Positions 31,519-39,287 of a stretch of 41,730 nucleotides of DNA are shown here, piece after piece. Numbering within the stretch: position 1 is the first letter of the stretch; each line of letters begins with the position of its first letter. The DNA comes from an uncultured Eubacteriales bacterium (GTDB taxonomy: Bacteria; Bacillota; Clostridia; Christensenellales; CAG-138), in NCBI GenBank assembly GCA_902789675.1, contig CADAPG010000009.1, positions 1 through 41,730 of the forward strand. The letters are read 5' to 3'. A program made the translations under genes and the position numbers. Under the pieces are notes generated by a model, which did not search any database, had not been told where the DNA came from, and worked only from the letters and a program-made list of their open reading frames with translations.

Positions 31519-31632
31519 TGTATGTCCGGCGGTTTACGGCGGAAGCACGCGCTTTTTCCCGCGTCGTTTCCCGACCGTTTTGCAGATTGCCGTACAATCC
31601 GTTCGGAATCTCCGCATTGTGTCAGAATCATC

Positions 31633-31661
31633 TTGCCCGATCGTGTCGGATATGCTATAAT
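31633..31661 (+). promoter_or_regulatory. SigA-type promoter of dapL-tmk
   Basis: -35 TTGCCC (31633-31638), 17-nt spacer, -10 TATAAT (31656-31661), 27 nt before the ATG at 31689. A near-match to the Spo0A box (TGTCGGA, 31644-31650) lies in the spacer but is off by one base. Confidence 0.72.
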
Positions 31662-31688
31662 AAAATAACTTTTTTCAGGAGGGAATCC

Positions 31689-32918
31689 ATGTTTACCGCA
31701 AACGGAGATTATGCCAATCTGAAAGGCAATTACCTGTTCTTTGAAGTCGGGAAGCGCGCCCGCGCTTATCTCGAAGCGCATCCCGACGCAGACCTCATTC
31801 GCATGGGGATTGGCGACGTCACGCAGCCGCTCGTTCCCGCCGTCATCAATGCCATGCATCGCGCAGTCGAAGAAATGGGACATGCCGAAACTTTTCACGG
31901 CTATGCGCCCGATTTCGGTTATGAGTTCCTGCGTGAAGCGATCCACAAGCGCGACTATCTCTCCCGCGGCATTCCCGTATCGCAGGATGAGATCTTCGTT
32001 TCCGACGGCGCCAAATGCGACGTAGGCAATTTCCAGGAGCTGTTCTCCCGCAACTGCCGGATCGCCGTGCTCGACCCGGTCTATCCCGTCTATGTCGATA
32101 CGAACGTCATGGGCGGTCGAAGCGGCGTGTTCGATCCCGGAAAGGGCGGCTATGCGAACATTACGTATCTTCCCGCGACCGCGGAGAACGGATTCGTGCC
32201 GGAGCTTCCGAAGGATCCCGTCGACGCGATTTACCTCTGCTATCCGAACAATCCGACCGGCGCGACGCTGACGCACGAACAGCTTCGGCTGTTTGTCGAT
32301 TACTGCAACAAAAACGGCGTGTTGCTTCTTTATGATTCCGCATACGAAGCGTATATCCGCGACCCCGGTCTGCCGCATTCGATCTACGAGATCGACGGCG
32401 CGCGTACCTGTGCGGTCGAATTCCGCTCGATGAGCAAGACGGCGGGCTTCACCGGCACGCGCTGCGCCTATACGGTCGTGCCGAAGGATCTTGTGTGTCG
32501 GGATGAAGCGGGCAACATCGTTCATCTGCGCGATCTTTGGGCGCGTCGCATCTCGACCAAGTTCAACGGCGTCGCGTACATCACGCAGGTCGGCGCCGCC
32601 GCCGCCTATAACGAAGGCTACGGCGAGATCATGGACACCGTCGATTACTACATGGAAAACGCGCGCATCATTCGCACTTCGCTCGAAGCCGCAGGCTATA
32701 CGGTCTACGGCGGACAGAACGCGCCGTACGTCTGGATCAAGGTCCCGGGCGGCGACAGCTGGGCGTTCTATGACGAGCTTCTGGACCGCTGTCACATCAT
32801 CGGCACGCCGGGCGCAGGCTTCGGCAAAGCCGGCGAAGGCTATTTCCGTATGACGGCGTTCGCCACCAGGGAGAACACGATCCGCGCCATGCAGCGCATC
32901 CGGGAGGGCAAGGCATGA
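31689..32918 (+). CDS. dapL: LL-diaminopimelate aminotransferase
   Basis: PLP-dependent enzyme converting tetrahydrodipicolinate directly to LL-diaminopimelate, for lysine and peptidoglycan synthesis. The 409-residue protein has the family N-terminus (NLKGNYLFFEVGKR, DLIRMGIGDVTQPL), YPNNPTGA, the PLP lysine motif SMSKTAGFTGTR (about 245-256), and a C-terminal IGTPGAGFGKAGEGYFR. The ribosome site is AGGAGGG. Its stop overlaps tmk by 4 nt. Use of DapL rather than the acetylase route is typical of many Clostridia. Confidence 0.95.
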   Translation: MFTANGDYANLKGNYLFFEVGKRARAYLEAHPDADLIRMGIGDVTQPLVPAVINAMHRAVEEMGHAETFHGYAPDFGYEFLREAIHKRDYLSRGIPVSQDEIFVSDGAKCDVGNFQELFSRNCRIAVLDPVYPVYVDTNVMGGRSGVFDPGKGGYANITYLPATAENGFVPELPKDPVDAIYLCYPNNPTGATLTHEQLRLFVDYCNKNGVLLLYDSAYEAYIRDPGLPHSIYEIDGARTCAVEFRSMSKTAGFTGTRCAYTVVPKDLVCRDEAGNIVHLRDLWARRISTKFNGVAYITQVGAAAAYNEGYGEIMDTVDYYMENARIIRTSLEAAGYTVYGGQNAPYVWIKVPGGDSWAFYDELLDRCHIIGTPGAGFGKAGEGYFRMTAFATRENTIRAMQRIREGKA

Positions 32919-33583
32919 CGAAGATCATTGCATTCGAGGGCATCGACGGAACCGGCAAAAGCGTGCAGATGGCGTGTCTTGCCGAAACGCTGCGGAATCG
33001 CGGGCTGAAGGTCAGGGAGATCTCCTTCCCCATGTACGATACGTTCTTCGGCGAAATGATCGGACGCTACCTCTCCGCAAAGGACGGCGTCGCCGCAAAC
33101 ACCGTAGACGGCAAGAGCATGGCGCTGTGGTTCGCTCTGGATCGGTTTGAAGCGTTCAAACGCCTCGATTATTCCGATGCGGACGTGCTGCTGATCAATC
33201 GCTACGTGCTTTCCAACGCGGTCTATCAAAGCATTCGCGACATTGATCTCGACAAGCCGGACATCCTCGATTTCTGTCTTGAGCTGGAGCACAAGCATTT
33301 CGGGATTCCCGTGCCGGATCTGCATCTTGTACTCGATATGGACACCGAAAGCGCGGCGGAAAACGTCGATAAAAAAGGCTTCCGGGACTATATCGGAAAC
33401 GCGCGCGACGTTTATGAAAGCATCGATTCCATTCAGGCGCGCGCACGCAAAAAGTATGCGGAATATGCGCAGCGCATTCCGAATGTTCATTTGATTCTGT
33501 GCACGGAAAACGGCAAGCTGCTTCCGATCGAAACGATTGCCGCCCGCATCGAAGCCGTTGTGCATCAGAAGCTCGGACTCTGA
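32915..33583 (+). CDS. tmk: Thymidylate kinase (dTMP kinase)
   Basis: P-loop kinase phosphorylating dTMP to dTDP. The 222-residue protein has Walker A FEGIDGTGKS (8-17), and INRYVLSNAVYQS, where the usual DRY motif reads NRY. The LID region, VDKKGFRDYIGNAR, has fewer arginines than usual. These deviations suggest either a diverged Tmk or a related deoxynucleotide kinase; a second tmk elsewhere in the genome would favour the latter. Its ATG overlaps the dapL stop by 4 nt, and a terminator follows. Confidence 0.82.
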   Translation: MTKIIAFEGIDGTGKSVQMACLAETLRNRGLKVREISFPMYDTFFGEMIGRYLSAKDGVAANTVDGKSMALWFALDRFEAFKRLDYSDADVLLINRYVLSNAVYQSIRDIDLDKPDILDFCLELEHKHFGIPVPDLHLVLDMDTESAAENVDKKGFRDYIGNARDVYESIDSIQARARKKYAEYAQRIPNVHLILCTENGKLLPIETIAARIEAVVHQKLGL

Positions 33584-33598
33584 TCCTCTCCTCTATCG

Positions 33599-33624
33599 AA
33601 AAAGCGCGGAAACCCGCGCTTTTT
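33599..33624 (+). terminator. Terminator of dapL-tmk
   Basis: AAAAAGCGCGG and CCGCGCTTTTT form an 11-bp stem (33599-33609, 33614-33624) with an AAAC loop, ending in a T run. A strong rho-independent terminator 16 nt after the tmk stop. Confidence 0.92.
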
Positions 33625-33638
33625 ATCGTTATTTGTCA

Positions 33639-33667
33639 TTGACACGCTCATGCGGATACAGTAAAAT
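33639..33667 (+). promoter_or_regulatory. SigA-type promoter of the zinc-ribbon gene
   Basis: -35 TTGACA (33639-33644), 17-nt spacer, -10 TAAAAT (33662-33667), about 46 nt before ATG 33713. Confidence 0.82.
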
Positions 33668-33712
33668 CAATTTAGATCGCGGGATACGAAAACACGATAA
33701 GGGGGATATATC

Positions 33713-34393
33713 ATGTATTGCAGCAAATGCGGAACCTATATGAGCGATGCGGACAAGTTCTGTCCGAACTGCGGCACGAGCATCGACGGACAGCCTTCTC
33801 CGGCCGTTGTAACCGATCCGGAACCTGCGCACGCGCCGCGCAAAAAACTCAGCAAAAAGGCGTTGATCGGCATCCTTGCCGGCGCCGCTGCCGTTGTGAT
33901 CGCAGTCGTTCTGATTCTTATCTTTACGCTTGGCGGATCCAATTCGCCCGAAGGTGTGCTCAAGAAATTCTTCAACGCCTACGCGAACTTAGATCTTCAG
34001 GGAATGCTTGACAGTTCCGTCCCCGATGAAGTTCTGGAGTACGTGCTGCAGGATGAAGGTATGTCGCGGTCGGAATTCCAACGTCAGCTGAGAAATGCGC
34101 AGGCGGAGATTGATTCGTATCGGAAGGAATACGGCGAGTATTATCAGCTGTTCCGTGATATCACGGTGGTCGGAAGCAGCGCGCTTGACCGGGACGATCT
34201 TGAGAAACTGAACGCGTACTACAACCGAAACTTCAAGACGGGCAAGTATTATATTACCGAAGCCAGAGAAGTGTCCGTTCGTCTGAACGACGGATACGGA
34301 TTCGAAACGGCAGAATTCGTCGTATTCAAGGTGAACGGGAAATGGTACGTTTCCCTTCAGGACGCGCCGAACGTTCTGGACGAAATCATTTAA
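33713..34393 (+). CDS. Zinc-ribbon single-pass membrane protein
   Basis: The 226-residue protein has an N-terminal zinc ribbon (YCSKCGTYMSDADKFCPNCG, residues 2-21, four cysteines), a basic/Pro linker, one membrane helix (about 46-73, GILAGAAAVVIAVVLILIFTL), and an extracytoplasmic domain of about 150 residues starting SPEGVLKKFFNAYANLDLQG, which resembles the NTF2-like folds of DUF4878-type lipoproteins. Role unknown; zinc-ribbon membrane proteins of this kind are frequent in gut Clostridia. It is monocistronic with its own promoter and terminator. Confidence 0.78.
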   Translation: MYCSKCGTYMSDADKFCPNCGTSIDGQPSPAVVTDPEPAHAPRKKLSKKALIGILAGAAAVVIAVVLILIFTLGGSNSPEGVLKKFFNAYANLDLQGMLDSSVPDEVLEYVLQDEGMSRSEFQRQLRNAQAEIDSYRKEYGEYYQLFRDITVVGSSALDRDDLEKLNAYYNRNFKTGKYYITEAREVSVRLNDGYGFETAEFVVFKVNGKWYVSLQDAPNVLDEII

Positions 34394-34407
34394 CCGGCGC
34401 AAAAACG

Positions 34408-34436
34408 AGCACGCGGATCGCTTCGCGTGCTTTTTT
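34408..34436. terminator. Bidirectional terminator
   Basis: AGCACGCG (34408-34415) and CGCGTGCT (34424-34431) form an 8-bp stem followed by TTTTTT on the plus strand and, after CG, TTTTT on the minus strand. It ends the zinc-ribbon gene and the sdaAB-sdaAA operon. Confidence 0.87.
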
Positions 34437-34438
34437 GC

Positions 34439-35344
34439 TCAATACTCGCCGGAATATGCCTGAAAACGTCTGACCTTTTCGGCGACGGCTTTGCCGGTCG
34501 GCGTCGCGGCAAGCCCGCCCTTTGCGGTTTCGCGGTATTCACGACGAATGTCCCTGCCGACCTGCAGCATGGCGGAAACGACCTCGTCAAAGGGGATCAG
34601 GCTTGTGATGCCGCACAGCGTCATATCCGCGCACAAAAGCGCGTTGGCTGCGCCGAGCGCGTTTCGCTTGATGCACGGGCATTCGACCAGACCCGCGACC
34701 GGATCACAGACAAGCCCCATGATGTTTTTGATCGTCATCGCCGCGGCGTCGAGCGATTGCTCGGGCGTACCGCCGGAAAGCTCGACGATCGCCGCTGCCG
34801 CCATCGCGCTGGCAACGCCGGTCTCTGCCTGACAGCCGCCGTCCGCGCCGGAGATCGTTGCGTTTTTGGCAAACAGGAAGCCGACCGCACCCGCGGTGAA
34901 TAAGCCCTGTATCAGCTGCTCGTCGGTCCAACCGCGTTCGATCCCGCATTCGATCAGCACACCGGGCAGGATGCCGCTTGCGCCTGCCGTCGGCGCCGCA
35001 ACGATCCTTCCCATCGAGGAATTGACTTCGCAGACCGCCATCGCGCTTGCCGCAGCGCGGCAGGTGTTGCCGCCGGAGAACGGGTCGTATTTCGCGTAGC
35101 GGAACAGCCGCATCGCTTCGCCGCCGGACAGATGCGATACCGTCTCCACGTGCTCCTCCAGCCCGATGCGCACGGATTCACGCATGACATTCAGATTTTC
35201 CCGCATCTCGGCTATGATCGTGTCACGCATCATTTCCCCGCGTGAAACCTCACGGCGGATCATGGCTTCGGCGATCGTACAATTTTCGGAAGCGCAGTAT
35301 GCGCAAAGCGCCGCGCCGTTTTCAAAAGCATCGATCAACTGCAT
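34439..35344 (-). CDS. sdaAA: L-serine dehydratase, alpha subunit (iron-sulfur)
   Basis: Catalytic subunit of the oxygen-sensitive 4Fe-4S L-serine dehydratase that deaminates serine to pyruvate and ammonia. The 301-residue protein has SSMGRIVAAPTAGASGILPG, GADGGCQAETGVASAMAAAA and NIMGLVCDPVAGLVECPC, IKRN with the cysteines that bind the cluster. It begins 12 nt after sdaAB behind AAGGGGG. Common in anaerobic amino-acid fermenters. Confidence 0.95.
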   Translation of the reverse strand: MQLIDAFENGAALCAYCASENCTIAEAMIRREVSRGEMMRDTIIAEMRENLNVMRESVRIGLEEHVETVSHLSGGEAMRLFRYAKYDPFSGGNTCRAAASAMAVCEVNSSMGRIVAAPTAGASGILPGVLIECGIERGWTDEQLIQGLFTAGAVGFLFAKNATISGADGGCQAETGVASAMAAAAIVELSGGTPEQSLDAAAMTIKNIMGLVCDPVAGLVECPCIKRNALGAANALLCADMTLCGITSLIPFDEVVSAMLQVGRDIRREYRETAKGGLAATPTGKAVAEKVRRFQAYSGEY

Positions 35345-35356
35345 GGCTGTTCCCCC

Positions 35357-36019
35357 TTATACCGCAAACAGTTCTGTAATGCCCGGACAAAGCTGACGGA
35401 TGATGCTCTGCATTTCCTTGGTGACGGGCGTGTCGGTCTCGATGCACATATAAGCGTCTCTGCCGCGTCCGTGCCGGAAGACGCGCATAAAGGCGATATT
35501 GACCTTAAGCTGCGCAAGTACCTGCGAAACGATCGCAATGACGCCCGGCTCGTCCCGATGGCTGACGATCAGCGTCGGATACTCGCCCGAAAGCTCGACC
35601 GTCTGTTCGTTGATCTCGGTGATCAGGATGTTCCCGCCGCCGACGGAACGTCCCACGACCTCCATCGTTCGATCGTTGACGTCCGTCAGTTCGATCTTGA
35701 CCGTGTTCGGATGATCCGCAGGCTCGTCGGAATAGGTAAAATCGACCTGTACGCCCTGTTCCTTGGCAAATTCGTACGCGCGGGGGATTCGTTCGTCATC
35801 CGGCATAAAGCCCAGAATACCGCCGATCAGGGCTTTATCCGTGCCGTGTCCGCGTCCGGTTTCGGCAAAGGAGCCGTAGAGCGTAAAATGCACGCGGCTG
35901 ATCTCCGCCCCTAAGAGTCGCCTTGCGATATAGGCGATGCGCACCGCTCCGGCGGTATGGCTGGACGACGGTCCCGTCATGCGCGGTCCGATGATATCAA
36001 ATACCGACAAATCTTCCAT
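35357..36019 (-). CDS. sdaAB: L-serine dehydratase, beta subunit
   Basis: Second subunit, 220 residues, with the N-terminal domain VFDIIGPRMTGPSSSHTAGA and a C-terminal ACT domain (about 148-215, TLIVSHRDEPGVIAIVSQVL) that probably senses serine. The start is ATG 36019 with AAAGGGG upstream; longer readings run into the SRP RNA terminator. The start codon is only 24 nt from that terminator and I see no good promoter in the gap, so readthrough from the SRP RNA gene is a likely source of transcripts. Confidence 0.94.
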   Translation of the reverse strand: MEDLSVFDIIGPRMTGPSSSHTAGAVRIAYIARRLLGAEISRVHFTLYGSFAETGRGHGTDKALIGGILGFMPDDERIPRAYEFAKEQGVQVDFTYSDEPADHPNTVKIELTDVNDRTMEVVGRSVGGGNILITEINEQTVELSGEYPTLIVSHRDEPGVIAIVSQVLAQLKVNIAFMRVFRHGRGRDAYMCIETDTPVTKEMQSIIRQLCPGITELFAV

Positions 36020-36042
36020 ACATGCCCCTTTCCCTGATACAG

Positions 36043-36070
36043 AAAAAACCGAGCGATGTGCCCGGTTTTT
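36043..36070 (-). terminator. Terminator of the SRP RNA gene
   Basis: Complementary arms with five or six A and T residues on each side (AAAAACCG and CGGTTTTT, plus a GC pair above one mismatch) and a 5-nt loop; on the minus strand it ends in TTTTTT. It lies between the SRP RNA and sdaAB and could act as an attenuator for sdaAB. Confidence 0.8.
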
Positions 36071-36081
36071 CAATTATAAAA

Positions 36082-36348
36082 CTTGCACACCCGTCCTTCG
36101 ACCGTTCGCTCCGAGTGGAACCTCAACCGATGACTCCGCGCAGGTAACCCCGCGGCACATCGTACATTCCGCTTAGTGCTGCTTCCGTCAGGATCTGACA
36201 CGGTTCACGGCGTGCGATTGCACGGGACCCGCGCATCAACGTTCCGTATTGAGACCGACCTCACAACAACTGGCCTCAGGACGGGGATTCGGCCTCGCTG
36301 TAGCGGATTGCGAGTACAGGGCACCGCTAACTCCCCGCTTAGTGCAAT
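36082..36348 (-). ncRNA. ffs: Signal recognition particle RNA, large bacterial type
   Basis: About 267 nt. Helix 8 is clear at 36178-36200: TCAGATCC-TGAC-GGAAGCAGCA, where the apical tetraloop is TGAC, a URRC type. The 5' half has GCGGTGCCCTGTACTCGCAA and CGCTACAGCGAGGCCGAATC, typical of clostridial SRP RNA with an Alu-like domain. The 5' TTGCAC pairs with a 3' GTGCAA (36083-36088), closing the molecule. Exact ends are estimated from this pairing and from the promoter. It works with Ffh in co-translational membrane targeting. Confidence 0.92.
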
Positions 36349-36352
36349 GCTT

Positions 36353-36381
36353 ATTATAACCGCATCTTACTGATTTTGCAA
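36353..36381 (-). promoter_or_regulatory. SigA promoter of the SRP RNA gene
   Basis: Minus strand -35 TTGCAA (36376-36381), 17-nt spacer, -10 TATAAT (36353-36358). The -35 box and part of the spacer lie inside the 3' end of the upstream QueG-like coding sequence (stop at 36367). Confidence 0.85.
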
Positions 36382-37284
36382 GAGGGAAATTGCATAGTCA
36401 AGCTCGACGCCGAACCGCTCGCCGTCCGTTTCCCGCAATCGGAGAAGATACGGGAGCGCATCGGTTCTTCCGCGGTTCGCCGCAAGCACGATCGCCTGCC
36501 GCAGAAGCCGCTTCGGCGCTGCAAGGTTCTTTCCGATCAGCGTTTCCGCTTCCCTCCGGTTGCCTTTGAGCACCGCCACGGGATCGAGCGTATTTTTGAT
36601 CTCCTCCGGAATCGGTACCGTCTTTTGCGGGTTCTTCGGGCAGATCGCCTGACAGCGCATACAGCCCAATAGCGACGGAAGCCATTGCATCGCGTCTTTC
36701 GGGATCGAATCGCCTTCCATATAGGTATGCACGCAGCGTGTCCAGTCGAATGCGTAATCCCCCTCGATCGCGCCGAAGCAGACGGTCCTGCACAGCCCGC
36801 AATGGTCGCAGACCTCCTTCGGCTCGCGCGACGCATCATAGCGCACCGGTTCCGGAAGCGCAAGCATTGCGCCCTGCAGATTGAAATAGGTCCCGTACGG
36901 TTCGAGAAACAGCAGTTGATTGTCCATACGGGAACCGATCCCGTATGCGGCAAGCTGTTCTCTGTACGGCGTTTCCGCGCGCTCGGCGCGGATCCCCTGC
37001 TCCCGCAGCATGCCGAGCAGCCGCTTCATGGCATGGTACGCACGGTTGCTTGCGGGATAATAGGATGCGACGAGCGTTTCGTCGTCGTACGGCGTATACG
37101 GATATACGCAGATCAGAACCGCGTTCGCCCACGGATAAGTCTCACGCGGGTCATCCGAAAGCGGCGCCGTGTTCGGATGAAACACGCCATCGTTTCGATG
37201 GCGTGTCCAATTCGTATAGGGAGCGACGGGAAGAAGAAAGCCTTCCGCAAAGCCCGCGTTTTTGAGAAGCGTACGGATGTCCAT
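36367..37284 (-). CDS. QueG-like double [4Fe-4S] protein (epoxyqueuosine reductase-related)
   Basis: The 305-residue protein resembles QueG, the cobalamin- and Fe-S-dependent reductase that makes queuosine in tRNA. It has the DUF1730-like N-terminal part (YPWANAVLICVYPYTPY; SNRAYHAMKRLL; LLFLEPYGTYFNLQG) and two cluster motifs, CDHCGLCRTVC (about 158-168) and GCMRCQAICPKNP (about 206-218). It is shorter than QueG (about 370-390) and lacks most of the C-terminal HEAT-like part. Its ATG overlaps the V-ATPase subunit D stop by one base, so it is in that operon. Function as QueG is likely but not certain. Confidence 0.7.
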   Translation of the reverse strand: MDIRTLLKNAGFAEGFLLPVAPYTNWTRHRNDGVFHPNTAPLSDDPRETYPWANAVLICVYPYTPYDDETLVASYYPASNRAYHAMKRLLGMLREQGIRAERAETPYREQLAAYGIGSRMDNQLLFLEPYGTYFNLQGAMLALPEPVRYDASREPKEVCDHCGLCRTVCFGAIEGDYAFDWTRCVHTYMEGDSIPKDAMQWLPSLLGCMRCQAICPKNPQKTVPIPEEIKNTLDPVAVLKGNRREAETLIGKNLAAPKRLLRQAIVLAANRGRTDALPYLLRLRETDGERFGVELDYAISLLQNQ

Positions 37285-37910
37285 TATGCTTCCTTTGCAA
37301 GCATCTCCTTGGTTTTCATCAATCGCGAGGTGTTCCCGCGCTCGTTCTCCTCGAGCTTCATCTGGATGTCGTGGATCGCGGCGTCGAACTGCGGGATCAT
37401 AACGTATTCGAGCGCGTTGACGCGGCGGCGCGTCTTTTCGATCTCGTCCGCCAGCCTGCTCGTCGCCTTTTCGACCTCGGCAAGCTCCAGCATCAGCGGA
37501 AGGATCTCCGCAAGCGCCTGCACCGCGCCGTCCAAATCTGCGCCGGTCGTTGCAAAGCCGTACGGATAGACGAAGCCGTCCTGCGTATCGAGCGAAAGCT
37601 TCGGCACGGGAATGGACAGAATGTTCTGCTTGCCCATGTCGATCTTGATCGCACGCGCCGGGTACATCAGCGCTTCCTCAATCTCGTTTCCGCTCATCAT
37701 GGCGCGGGCAAGCACGAAGTTCTGCATCGCTTCGCCGAGCTTTTTCTCCGTTTCCAGACGCAGCGCCTTGTTTTTGCGCGCAAGGATGATGAAGCGACGC
37801 ACAAGCTCATCGCGTTTATCCTTCATCATTTTGTGTCCGCGAATGGCGACGGTCCTGCGTTTTTTCAGGTTCGAAAGCTCCATTCGCGTGGGCTTATACT
37901 GCAGCGCCAC
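37284..37910 (-). CDS. atpD: V-type ATP synthase subunit D
   Basis: Central-stalk subunit of the V/A-type rotary ATPase. The 208-residue, coiled-coil-rich protein has the family N-terminus KPTRMELSNLKKRRTVAIRG and C-terminal long helix (EIEKTRRRVNALEYVMIP). The start is GTG 37910 with GAGGAGG overlapping the end of subunit B, 3 nt away. Subunit order C-F-A-B-D agrees with the ntp/atp operons of Clostridia and Enterococcus. Confidence 0.95.
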   Translation of the reverse strand: MALQYKPTRMELSNLKKRRTVAIRGHKMMKDKRDELVRRFIILARKNKALRLETEKKLGEAMQNFVLARAMMSGNEIEEALMYPARAIKIDMGKQNILSIPVPKLSLDTQDGFVYPYGFATTGADLDGAVQALAEILPLMLELAEVEKATSRLADEIEKTRRRVNALEYVMIPQFDAAIHDIQMKLEENERGNTSRLMKTKEMLAKEA

Positions 37911-37913
37911 GGC

Positions 37914-39287
37914 TTACGCCTCCTCGTAGTATTTTTCGATATAGACGTCCTTGATACGCTTGAGCTCGGACTTCGGCAGGATTCTCAAAAGTTCCCAGCC
38001 GAGGTTCAGCGTCTCTTCAATCGAACGGTTCGTGTAGTAGCCCTGCGAAACGTAGCGCGTCTCGAATTCATCGGCAAATTTCGCATAGAGCTTATCCGTG
38101 TCGGACAGCGCCGCGTCGCCGAGGATGACCGCCAGTTCCTTTGCGTCCTTGCCGCGCGAATACGCGGAGAACAGCTGGTTCATCGTGTCCGCATGGTCCT
38201 CGCGTGTTTTGCCCTTGCCGATGCCCTTGTCTTTCAGACGGGAAAGCGACGGCAGAACGTTGATCGGCGGCGTCAGACCTTTACGATACAGCTCGCGGGA
38301 AAGGATGATCTGTCCCTCGGTGATGTATCCGGTCAGATCCGGGATCGGGTGCGTAACGTCGTCCTCCGGCATCGACAGGATCGGGATCATCGTGATCGAG
38401 CCCTTGTTGCCGCGGATACGGCCCGCGCGCTCGTACATTGTCGCAAGGTCGGTGTACATGTAGCCGGGATAGCCGCGGCGTCCGGGGACCTCTTTACGCG
38501 CGGCGGAAACCTCACGGAGTGCTTCCGCGTAGTTCGTGATATCGGTGATGATAACGAGCACCTGCATCCCGAGATCATATGCAAGATACTCCGCGGCGGT
38601 TATCGCCATACGCGGCGTGGAAATACGCTCGATCGCCGGGTCGTTCGCCAGGTTGATGAACGTGACCGTTCTCTCGATCGCGCCGGTCTCGCGGAAGTCG
38701 TTGATGAAGAAGTCCGCTTCTTCGAACGTGATGCCGACTGCGGCAAAGACGACCGCGAACTTTTCGTCGCTGCCGAGGACCTTTGCCTGACGCGCGATCT
38801 GCGCCGCAAGGTTTGCGTGCGGAAGGCCGCTGCCGGAGAACACGGGAAGCTTCTGTCCGCGGACGAGCGTGTTCAATCCGTCGATCGCGGATATGCCCGT
38901 CTGAATGAACTCGGACGGATAGTCGCGCGCGGCGGGGTTCATTGCCGTGCCGTTGATGTCCAGATGCTTTTCCGCAATCAGCGCTGGCCCACCGTCTTTC
39001 GGCTTGCCCATGCCGTCGAAAACGCGGCCGAGCATGTCGGGCGCGACGTCGAGCTCGATGGAATGACCGAGGAAACGTGCTTTGCTGTTCGAAATACGGA
39101 GCCCCTGCGAGCCCTCGAAGAGCTGCACCATGGCCTTGTCGCCGTTGATCTCCAGAACACGACCGCGTCGGATGTTGCCGTCCGCCTGTTCGATCTCGAC
39201 CAGCTCGTCGTACTTGACGCCTTCCACGTCCTTGACCAGCATCAGCGGGCCGACGACCTCGGAAATGGTTCGATATTCTTTACGCAT
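37914..39287 (-). CDS. atpB: V-type ATP synthase subunit B
   Basis: Non-catalytic nucleotide-binding subunit of the V1/A1 head, 457 residues. It has [19 protein letters not shown] at the N-terminus, [20 protein letters not shown] in place of a true P-loop, and the conserved [20 protein letters not shown] region. Its ATG overlaps the subunit A stop by one base. Confidence 0.97.
   Translation of the reverse strand: MRKEYRTISEVVGPLMLVKDVEGVKYDELVEIEQADGNIRRGRVLEINGDKAMVQLFEGSQGLRISNSKARFLGHSIELDVAPDMLGRVFDGMGKPKDGGPALIAEKHLDINGTAMNPAARDYPSEFIQTGISAIDGLNTLVRGQKLPVFSGSGLPHANLAAQIARQAKVLGSDEKFAVVFAAVGITFEEADFFINDFRETGAIERTVTFINLANDPAIERISTPRMAITAAEYLAYDLGMQVLVIITDITNYAEALREVSAARKEVPGRRGYPGYMYTDLATMYERAGRIRGNKGSITMIPILSMPEDDVTHPIPDLTGYITEGQIILSRELYRKGLTPPINVLPSLSRLKDKGIGKGKTREDHADTMNQLFSAYSRGKDAKELAVILGDAALSDTDKLYAKFADEFETRYVSQGYYTNRSIEETLNLGWELLRILPKSELKRIKDVYIEKYYEEA

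Noticed and set aside
31619..31650. Spo0A boxes between spoIIE and dapL
   Set aside because: TGTCAGA and TGTCGGA deviate from TGTCGAA by one or two bases and are over 120 nt from spoIIE, nearer dapL; not a supported site.
31473..32795. A 440-codon open frame on the minus strand opposite dapL
   Set aside because: Shadow of dapL, which has full homology motifs, promoter and ribosome site on the plus strand.
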